From positions 1 to 12,691 of the forward strand of contig UQGP01000055.1 in NCBI GenBank assembly GCA_900540625.1: a DNA stretch of 12,691 bases. The letters run 5' to 3'. The notes under the pieces were generated by a model. That model was not told the DNA's origin and searched no databases. It saw only the letters and a program-made list of their open reading frames with translations. The stretch is from an uncultured Porphyromonadaceae bacterium (GTDB lineage Bacteria > Bacteroidota > Bacteroidia > Bacteroidales > Muribaculaceae). Below are positions 6,984 through 12,691 of the stretch, one piece after another. Within the stretch, counting starts at the first letter, position 1, and every line of letters begins with the position of its first letter. The position numbers were made by a program, and so were the translations under genes.

Positions 6984-9137
6984 TTATGCCTCGGCTTCGG
7001 CGGCGTTGAGAATCTCGAGCATCTTGATTGCCGAAGCTGGAATGCGTGTACCGGGGCCGAAGATGGCTGCGACACCTGCCTTATAGAGGAAGTCATAGTC
7101 CTGTGCAGGTATTACGCCGCCGGCGGTGACGAGGATGTCTTCGCGACCGAGTTTTTTAAGTTCGGCGATAACCTGAGGTATGAGTGTCTTGTGACCTGCG
7201 GCAAGGGAGGACACGCCCAGGATATGCACATCGTTTTCTACGGCTTGGCGTGCGGCTTCTGCCGGGGTTTGGAACAAGGGACCCATGTCGACGTCGAACC
7301 CGCAGTCGGCGTAGCCTGTTGCTACGACTTTAGCTCCGCGGTCGTGACCGTCCTGTCCCATTTTGGCTATCATAATACGCGGCTGGCGACCTTCGCGACG
7401 AGCGAAGTCGGCGCACATTTCCTGGGCTTTCTTGAAGTCCGGGTCGTTCTTTGTTTCGCTTGAATACACTCCTGAGATGGTTCTGATGATTGCTTTGTAA
7501 CGTCCTACGACTTCTTCGCAGGCATCGGATATTTCGCCGAGGGTTGCACGCAGTCCGGCTGCCTTGACGGCGAGGTCCAGCAGGTTGCCTTTCTTGGTGC
7601 GTACGCATTCGGTGATTGCAGCAAGAGCCTCTTTGACTTTGGCGGTATCGCGGTGAGCCTTGAGGTCGTTGAGTCGTTCGATTTGCTCTTTGCGTACCTC
7701 GGTATTATCGATTTCGAGGATATCGATGGGATCTTCGTGGTCAAGACGGTACTTATTGATACCGACGATGGTCTGACGTCCGCTGTCGATACGAGCCTGT
7801 GTGCGTGCGGCTGCTTCTTCGATACGGAGTTTGGGTAGTCCGGTTTCGATAGCCTTGGCCATACCGCCGAGTTTCTCGATTTCCTGAATATGGTTCCAGG
7901 CGCGGTGGGCGATTTCGTTGGTGAGCGCTTCGATATAGTACGATCCGCCCCAGGGGTCGATCTGTTTGGTGACCATAGTCTCTTCCTGGATGTAGATCTG
8001 CGTATTACGGGCGATACGGGCACTGAAGTCCGTAGGCAGGGCGATGGCTTCGTCAAGCGCGTTGGTGTGCAGTGACTGAGTGTGACCCAGAGCGGCGCCC
8101 ATAGCTTCGATACAGGTTCGTCCTACGTTGTTGAAGGGGTCTTGCTCGGTGAGCGACCATCCGGATGTCTGGGAGTGGGTACGCAGTGCGAGAGACTTGG
8201 GGTTCTTGGGGTTGAATTGCTTGACAATCTTAGCCCAAAGCATACGAGCTGCACGCATCTTGGCTACTTCCATGAAGTAGTTCATACCGATGGCCCAGAA
8301 GAAGGACAGACGTGGTGCAAAGGCATCGATATCCATGCCGGCGTTGACACCGGCGCGGAGGTATTCGAGACCGTCGGACAGGGTGTAAGCCAGCTCGATG
8401 TCGCAGGTGGCACCGGCTTCTTGCATGTGGTAGCCTGAGATGGATATCGAGTTGAATTTGGGCATGTTCTGCGAGGTGTACTCGAAGATGTCGGCTATGA
8501 TACGCATCGAGAATTCAGGCGGGTAGATATAGGTGTTACGCACCATGAATTCCTTGAGAATATCGTTCTGGATTGTACCGGCCATCTCGTCAAGTTTGGC
8601 ACCTTGTTCGAGACCTGCATTGATGTAGAATGCGAGTACCGGAAGTACGGCGCCGTTCATGGTCATGGACACGGACATCTTGTTCAGAGGTATACCGTCA
8701 AAGAGGACCTTCATATCTTCGATCGAGCAGATGGACACACCGGCTTTGCCGACGTCACCCACTACGCGAGGGTGGTCAGCATCATATCCGCGGTGCGTTG
8801 CAAGGTCAAATGCAACAGAAAGACCTTTCTGACCGGCGGCAAGGTTGCGGCGGTAGAAGGCGTTGGACTCGGCGGCGGTGGAGAAGCCGGCATATTGGCG
8901 GATGGTCCAAGGACGCAGGGGGTACATTGCGCTATACGGGCCACGCAGGAAGGGGGGTATGCCGGATACGTAATGCAGGTGTTCGAGGCCTTGGAGGTCT
9001 TCTTTGGTGTATATGGGTTTGACGGGAATGAGCTCCGGTGTAAGCCACTTGTCTTCGTCGGCTACTGTAGGTGCCGGGGTGGCGACGGGACCAAAGCCGT
9101 CTTTGGTAAAGTCTATTGTTTTGAAATCTGGTTTCAT
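6984..9137 (-). CDS. mutB: Methylmalonyl-CoA mutase large (catalytic) subunit
   Basis: This adenosylcobalamin-dependent enzyme interconverts succinyl-CoA and (R)-methylmalonyl-CoA in the cytoplasm; in gut Bacteroidales the flux is usually toward propionate. The 717-residue protein has the full family length, with an N-terminal TIM-barrel (about 40-400) and a C-terminal B12-binding domain (about 590-715). Residues matching the Propionibacterium active site are intact: Y82 in RQYAGFS, R200 in VRNTYIYPP and H237 in SGYHMQE, all seven positions below the classical Y89, R207 and H244. The cobalamin motif DGHDRG is present with axial ligand H598. It begins 12 bp after mutA, and both are read from one promoter upstream of mutA. 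No meaB chaperone, epimerase or carboxylase gene is nearby. Confidence 0.98.
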   Translation of the reverse strand: MKPDFKTIDFTKDGFGPVATPAPTVADEDKWLTPELIPVKPIYTKEDLQGLEHLHYVSGIPPFLRGPYSAMYPLRPWTIRQYAGFSTAAESNAFYRRNLAAGQKGLSVAFDLATHRGYDADHPRVVGDVGKAGVSICSIEDMKVLFDGIPLNKMSVSMTMNGAVLPVLAFYINAGLEQGAKLDEMAGTIQNDILKEFMVRNTYIYPPEFSMRIIADIFEYTSQNMPKFNSISISGYHMQEAGATCDIELAYTLSDGLEYLRAGVNAGMDIDAFAPRLSFFWAIGMNYFMEVAKMRAARMLWAKIVKQFNPKNPKSLALRTHSQTSGWSLTEQDPFNNVGRTCIEAMGAALGHTQSLHTNALDEAIALPTDFSARIARNTQIYIQEETMVTKQIDPWGGSYYIEALTNEIAHRAWNHIQEIEKLGGMAKAIETGLPKLRIEEAAARTQARIDSGRQTIVGINKYRLDHEDPIDILEIDNTEVRKEQIERLNDLKAHRDTAKVKEALAAITECVRTKKGNLLDLAVKAAGLRATLGEISDACEEVVGRYKAIIRTISGVYSSETKNDPDFKKAQEMCADFARREGRQPRIMIAKMGQDGHDRGAKVVATGYADCGFDVDMGPLFQTPAEAARQAVENDVHILGVSSLAAGHKTLIPQVIAELKKLGREDILVTAGGVIPAQDYDFLYKAGVAAIFGPGTRIPASAIKMLEILNAAEAEA

Positions 9138-9149
9138 ACGGCACGTGGG

Positions 9150-10994
9150 TTATTTGAGAAGACGGTTGTTGAAGTCGCGGAGGGTGTCCAGAACATTGAC
9201 GCGTACGTGTACGTAGTCGTTGATGCCGAGGGCCTTGAGGTCGTCCATGCAGGCGGGAGCGCCGGCAACGACGAATTGTGCGCGGCCGTTGAGGTATTTG
9301 AATGCCTCGGGAGCGAGGGTGGCGTACTCGTCATCGGAGGAGCACAATACGATAACGTCGGCTTTCTTTTCGAGAGCGGCATCGATACCTTGCTCCACGG
9401 TGTCAAATCCGAGGTTGTCAATGATTTCGTATCCGGCGCATCCGAAGAAGTTGCTGGAGAATTGAGCACGAGCCAAACGCATAGCCAAGTTGCCGATGGT
9501 GAGCATAAACACCTTGGGACGGTTGGCTGCGGCCTCGGTGGCCAGACGGAGTTGCTCGAAATCGGAGGCTGCACGCTTGGTGGGCAGAGCCTTGGCAGGA
9601 TCGCCTTCGGCAGCGCATCCGCATTGGCCTTCGCTATCTTTGATCTCGATTTTGTCAGCGGCCATTTCGTTGATGTTGGGGTACTGGTTGGTGCCCAGAA
9701 GTATCTCCTTACGACGAGCAACGTCGGTGTGGCGCTTCTTGGAAGCCTCGGTGACGGCCTGTTGTACGGTTCCGTCAGCGACTTTGGCAAAGAATCCGCC
9801 GGCTTCGTCTATGGACAGGAAGAGTTTCCAAGCTTCGCGAGCTATGGATACGGTGAGTGTCTCCACGTAGTACGAACCGCCTGCGGGGTCGACGACCTTG
9901 TCCATGTGCGATTCCTCTTTGAGAAGGAATTGTTGGTTGCGGGCGATGCGCTCCGAGAATGCATCCGGTTTTTTGTACGGTGCATCGAATGGGGTGACGG
10001 TGATGGAGTCTACACCTGCAACGGCTGCGGACATTGTTTCGGTTTGACTGCGCAGAAGGTTGACGTGTGCGTCAAAGATTGTTTGGTTGTAGCGCGAGGT
10101 GGAGGCGTGTACCATCATCTTGGCTGCGGCTTCGTCTGCGGGCTTGTATTGTTTGACGATGTCGGCCCAAAGCATACGTCCGGCGCGGAATTTGGCGATT
10201 TCCATAAAAAAGTTGGAGGATACGCCCATATCGAATTTGATGCGACGGGCGGCTTCATCGACGCTTACGCCGGCCTCGGTGAGGGCTGTCATCCATTGTG
10301 CGCCCCAAGCCAGTGCGTATCCGAGTTCTTCGTAGATGAACGCGCCTGCATTGCAGAACATCGCGCTGTCGACATCAATAACGCGGAGTGTGGGAATGTC
10401 CTTGACAGCCTCAATGAGGGCTACGGCCTTAGATACCACGCTGTCGCACAGAGGAGTTCCGTGGCGAAGAGCCTTGCGTAGAGGGTTGAAGGCAATGCTC
10501 CCACGGAAAGTTTCAGTGGCACCTTGTGCCTTGATGTACTCTACAAGAGCCTTGGCTACGTCTACGGCTTTGCCGGGGCAGCAGTCGATGTTGATTTCGA
10601 CTTTGGTCAGGTCTATGCCTTTGAGTAGTGTGGGAACGTCGGCAGCCTCAGCGACCTTAAATCCAAGGGATGTGATGCCGCGAGTGAGCACATCGCGTGC
10701 ATCGGCATTGGCCTGCTTGGGATCTTCGGCGAGGATTTCCTGGCGAGCATACCAATCATTGTCGGTGCGCGTACCGCGTACGTAAGGGAATTGTCCCGGA
10801 AGCGAGTTGGTTGTTTTGGAGTCTTCGATGTCTTCTATGCGATAGATAGGCTGGACATTGAATCCTTCGTTGGTTCTCCATACCAGCTTTTTGTCGAAAT
10901 CGGCACCCTTGAGGTCCGTCTCGACTTTCTTCCGCCACTCATCATAGCTGACGGGAGGGAACTGGTCGAATAGTTTTTCTTTGTTTTCTGCCAT
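9150..10994 (-). CDS. mutA: Methylmalonyl-CoA mutase small subunit
   Basis: This is the non-catalytic partner of MutB in the heterodimeric mutase. At 614 residues it has the usual MutA length and the same fold as MutB: a degenerate barrel and a C-terminal domain from about residue 490. The B12-binding signature is missing; where MutB has DGHDRG, this protein has GNLAMR from about residue 501, so it cannot bind cobalamin. This is normal for MutA. A short linker with a Cys-Gly-Cys (around residues 455-462) precedes that domain and is of no known role. The start at 10992-10994 gives a plausible N-terminus and lies about 80 bases from a strong promoter. mutB follows after 12 bp, so stoichiometric co-expression is expected. 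Confidence 0.97.
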   Translation of the reverse strand: MAENKEKLFDQFPPVSYDEWRKKVETDLKGADFDKKLVWRTNEGFNVQPIYRIEDIEDSKTTNSLPGQFPYVRGTRTDNDWYARQEILAEDPKQANADARDVLTRGITSLGFKVAEAADVPTLLKGIDLTKVEINIDCCPGKAVDVAKALVEYIKAQGATETFRGSIAFNPLRKALRHGTPLCDSVVSKAVALIEAVKDIPTLRVIDVDSAMFCNAGAFIYEELGYALAWGAQWMTALTEAGVSVDEAARRIKFDMGVSSNFFMEIAKFRAGRMLWADIVKQYKPADEAAAKMMVHASTSRYNQTIFDAHVNLLRSQTETMSAAVAGVDSITVTPFDAPYKKPDAFSERIARNQQFLLKEESHMDKVVDPAGGSYYVETLTVSIAREAWKLFLSIDEAGGFFAKVADGTVQQAVTEASKKRHTDVARRKEILLGTNQYPNINEMAADKIEIKDSEGQCGCAAEGDPAKALPTKRAASDFEQLRLATEAAANRPKVFMLTIGNLAMRLARAQFSSNFFGCAGYEIIDNLGFDTVEQGIDAALEKKADVIVLCSSDDEYATLAPEAFKYLNGRAQFVVAGAPACMDDLKALGINDYVHVRVNVLDTLRDFNNRLLK

Positions 10995-11081
10995 AACTGG
11001 TCTACAATAATATATAGGGTGTTATTTGGTTGCGTATAGGGTGATGTTGCGAGCACGCTCGTGCGCCCGCAAAATCCGCTA

Positions 11082-11112
11082 CAAAGTTATACATTTGTAA
11101 ATGACGCCCAAA
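11082..11112 (-). promoter_or_regulatory. mutAB promoter
   Basis: On the minus strand TTTG (11109-11112) is separated by exactly 19 bases from TAACTTTG (11082-11089), an ideal match to the Bacteroidetes sigma-ABfr pattern. Expected transcription start is near 11075, giving a leader of about 80 bases to the mutA ATG. It is the best promoter in the window, fitting a highly expressed central-metabolism operon. Confidence 0.8.
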
Positions 11113-11131
11113 ATTTTTTAGCGAAAAAATT
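11112..11131. repeat. A/T-tract inverted repeat abutting the mutAB promoter
   Basis: AATTTTTT (11112-11119) and AAAAAATT (11124-11131) are perfect 8-bp arms around AGCG. It touches the -33 box of the mutAB promoter on its upstream side, the position of an UP-element-like or curved A-tract activator. It has no coding content. Confidence 0.5.
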
Positions 11132-11200
11132 CCTTAATTGTGCGCGTATCGGGTGTTTTTCGCCTTTCGGGCTGTCAAATTTGTATTTTGATAAAATTTA

Positions 11201-11252
11201 TGCGTAATTTGTACGTTGAAAATTTGGAGGCTTCAAATATATTGCGTAATTT
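11201..11252 (+). repeat. Direct repeat TGCGTAATTT flanking the glycohydrolase promoter
   Basis: The ten bases TGCGTAATTT occur at 11201-11210 and again at 11243-11252, 42 bp apart, which is about four DNA turns. The second copy overlaps the -7 element of the glycohydrolase promoter; the first lies just upstream of its -33 box. The arrangement suggests cooperative protein binding, but chance in AT-rich DNA is possible. Confidence 0.4.
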
Positions 11253-11254
11253 TG
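11223..11254 (+). promoter_or_regulatory. Promoter of the ADP-ribosylglycohydrolase gene
   Basis: TTTG (11223-11226), a 20-base spacer and TAATTTTG (11247-11254) match the Bacteroidetes -33/-7 pattern. Expected transcription start is near 11261, about 24 bases before the ATG at 11285. It lies downstream of the alternative ATG at 11216, which argues against that longer start. Confidence 0.68.
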
Positions 11255-11284
11255 CGTTATAAATACACAAAAAGATTAAATGCT

Positions 11285-12595
11285 ATGATAGGAGCAATTA
11301 TCGGAGATATTGTAGGGTCTGCCTACGAATTCAATCCCACAAATGATTATGACTTTGAATTTTTCCCGAATGAAGCAAGTTTCACTGACGATACAATCTG
11401 TACTATCGCTATAGCCGATGCTTTGCTACGCGATCGTGATTTTGGCGAAAGCTTGCATGACTGGTGCCGTCGCTATCCTAATCCCAAGGGCGGTTACGGA
11501 GGCCGATTTGCTGCATGGGTGCGCAGTGACAACCCTCAGCCGTACAACTCTTTCGGCAATGGCTCGGCAATGAGAGTAAGCCCTGTCGGCTGGTGGTTCT
11601 TTGAAACATCGGAGGTCTACAATGCTGCTGCTCAAAGTGCTATATGTACTCATAATCATGAAATGGGTGTAAAAGGTGCCACATGTATAGCCATCGCAAT
11701 TTTCGGCGCCTTACAGCGACGTAGCGGCGGTCAAAAGCCGGATGAAATAAAACAAGCCCTAATAGAGCTTGGTGCCAATATGCACTACAATATGGATGTC
11801 AATATCAATCAAGTCAAAAACCACTTTGATGAGACTTGTCAAGGGACTGTCCCTGTGGCACTATGGATAATCGGACAGAGTAACTCTTTCGAGGATGCCA
11901 TCCGACGAGCTGTCAGTCTCGGAGCTGATGCCGATACGCTTGGTGCTATCGTTGGCGGCATCGCCGAAGCTATCTGGGAAATTCCCGAATGGATAAAGAA
12001 AAAAGCGCTGTCTTACCTTCCTAAGTATATGGGTAAGGTCATGCGTGATTTCCGCAAAGGGGTCAAGATGCGTCGAGAGGAGCATAAACAGCTTATGGCG
12101 CAGAGCGCTATTATGCTCTGGAAACTCGGACTTGGCAATATGGGACGCTATTTTAACGGCGAAAATCCTTTGCCGGACAAGACGAAAATTGCCACGAAAG
12201 ATTCATGGTCGACTGAACCATGGCCCGAAGAAAATGACATAACTTTTATGAAAACCGATATTGATGTCTCGGAAGCGGATATGGATATCCTTCGTCGGGG
12301 GCATATTCCTGATGCAGTGGAGGACCATTGGTTTATGTACTGCGACGATAAAGCCATCCGCTATTATCGTAGTTGGACAGGAATGCCGGCCTTTGAAGCA
12401 AGGTATGTAAAGACACCTTCGGGTGTGAAGATTACAAGTCTTAAGATGCATCACGGACTCAGCCAATGGGGCGTCAACGGCGATAAAGCCGGATTTGCAC
12501 TTTTTCTATACCTAATTGATGCCGAGACAGACAATTATCCTAATGAAGCGTGGCACAACTACCTCACGGCATGGAGTAAACACAACACAAAATAG
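11285..12595 (+). CDS. ADP-ribosylglycohydrolase family protein with extra C-terminal domain
   Basis: The N-terminal part (about 1-285) is an ADP-ribosylglycohydrolase fold; family members remove ADP-ribose from proteins, nucleic acids or small molecules using two magnesium ions. Metal-binding motifs are present: GDIVGSAYEF at 7-16, TDDT at 34-37 and GADADT at 213-218, with NGSAMRVSP at 92-100. Residues of about 300-430 form a separate domain with conserved-looking blocks HWFMYCDD (348-355) and RYYRSWTG (359-366), rich in aromatic residues, which I cannot assign to a function. Total length is 436 residues. A start 69 bases upstream (11216) would add 23 residues but precedes the promoter. The gene is divergent from mutAB, with no toxin-like ADP-ribosyltransferase gene beside it, so its physiological substrate is unknown. 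Confidence 0.88.
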   Translation: MIGAIIGDIVGSAYEFNPTNDYDFEFFPNEASFTDDTICTIAIADALLRDRDFGESLHDWCRRYPNPKGGYGGRFAAWVRSDNPQPYNSFGNGSAMRVSPVGWWFFETSEVYNAAAQSAICTHNHEMGVKGATCIAIAIFGALQRRSGGQKPDEIKQALIELGANMHYNMDVNINQVKNHFDETCQGTVPVALWIIGQSNSFEDAIRRAVSLGADADTLGAIVGGIAEAIWEIPEWIKKKALSYLPKYMGKVMRDFRKGVKMRREEHKQLMAQSAIMLWKLGLGNMGRYFNGENPLPDKTKIATKDSWSTEPWPEENDITFMKTDIDVSEADMDILRRGHIPDAVEDHWFMYCDDKAIRYYRSWTGMPAFEARYVKTPSGVKITSLKMHHGLSQWGVNGDKAGFALFLYLIDAETDNYPNEAWHNYLTAWSKHNTK

Positions 12596-12614
12596 TATAG
12601 CCGCCGGAAAGACG

Positions 12615-12634
12615 GAAGCCGACAGAAGCCGACA
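12615..12634 (+). repeat. Tandem duplication of GAAGCCGACA
   Basis: The ten bases GAAGCCGACA are repeated twice in perfect tandem between the glycohydrolase stop and the right end repeat. It lies two bases from the edge of that repeat. Too short to assign a role; slippage is the simplest origin. Confidence 0.6.
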
Positions 12635-12636
12635 GG

Positions 12637-12690
12637 CAGGGCAACCGCATCAAATTATGGCCGAGGCAAGGATCTCACGAAGGTAATCTT
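12637..12690 (-). repeat. Right copy of 54-bp inverted end repeat
   Basis: This is the reverse complement of positions 1-54 with one mismatch (position 12674). It lies 41 bases past the stop of the ADP-ribosylglycohydrolase gene, which converges on it. Similarity ends at CAGG (12637-12640), giving the element a presumptive outer end reading CAGGGCAACCGCATC. Confidence 0.95.
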
Positions 12691-12691
12691 G
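12650..12691 (-). CDS. C-terminal tail of a gene entering from the right (same family as the left one)
   Basis: Read on the minus strand from 12691 this gives Q followed by DYLREILASAII and a TGA stop at 12650-12652. It is identical in protein sequence to the tail at the left edge, with one synonymous Glu codon change. Probably the 3' end of a second copy of the same multicopy gene, in inverted orientation. The family is not recognisable from 13 residues. Confidence 0.45.
   Translation of the reverse strand, partial: QDYLREILASAII

Noticed and set aside
9490..9510. Loss of the cobalamin motif in MutA as a sign of decay
   Set aside because: Small subunits of heterodimeric methylmalonyl-CoA mutases normally lack it; the open frame is full length.
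8604..10481. A 625-codon open frame on the plus strand across the mutA/mutB junction
   Set aside because: It runs antisense to two certain genes and spans their boundary. Its translation is rich in Gly, Val and Cys with no recognisable domain. It is a by-product of codon bias in mutA and mutB.
11216..11284. Upstream start giving a 459-residue glycohydrolase
   Set aside because: It precedes both promoter boxes, so the predicted mRNA would not contain it. The family fold begins right at the downstream ATG (MIGAIIGDIVG).
1..12691. Complete linear plasmid or phage with terminal inverted repeats
   Set aside because: Contents are chromosomal housekeeping and metabolic genes, with no replication, terminal protein or structural genes. 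The repeat encodes a truncated gene end, which fits a contig broken at a dispersed repeat better.

Overview
The window looks like a piece of chromosome from a member of the Bacteroidales, plausibly a gut family such as Muribaculaceae; the family level is inference. Five intergenic regions carry the Bacteroidetes -7 element TAnnTTTG, three of them with a TTTG -33 element 19-20 bases upstream. Shine-Dalgarno sequences are essentially absent. The gene set (two-subunit methylmalonyl-CoA mutase, CdsA, a NatAB-type ABC exporter) also fits that order.

Layout, left to right. Positions 1-54 are one copy of a 54-bp repeat whose other copy, inverted and with a single mismatch, is at 12637-12690. Next on the minus strand come cdsA (CDP-diacylglycerol synthase), a two-gene ABC-2 exporter (ATPase then permease in transcription order), and a 611-residue SLC13/DASS-type anion transporter with two internal RCK_C-like domains. 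A two-gene unit follows, encoding a six-helix membrane protein and a small winged-helix regulator that overlap by 4 bp. Then come mutB and mutA, transcribed in the order mutA-mutB. The only complete plus-strand gene, at the right end, encodes an ADP-ribosylglycohydrolase with an extra C-terminal domain. It is divergent from mutAB.

Functionally, MutA and MutB interconvert succinyl-CoA and methylmalonyl-CoA, the B12-dependent step of propionate formation by the succinate route. CdsA supplies CDP-diacylglycerol for phospholipids. The other units are transport or regulatory and have no clear metabolic tie to mutAB. Each unit appears to be controlled separately: promoters are visible for all but the ABC pair, and hairpin terminators follow the ABC pair, the membrane protein/regulator pair and mutB.

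The most notable non-coding signals are three. First, the inverted 54-bp end repeats read as the same 12-codon protein C-terminus, and their one mismatch is synonymous; they are probably the 3' ends of two copies of a dispersed element. Second, two matching palindromes (GGTTTA-N5-TAAACC) lie in the promoter and leader of the membrane protein/winged-helix operon and are good candidates for the regulator's own operators. Third, the mutA/ADP-ribosylglycohydrolase divergent region holds ordered repeats. I see no CRISPR array, tRNA, rRNA, prophage or clearly new multi-gene system.
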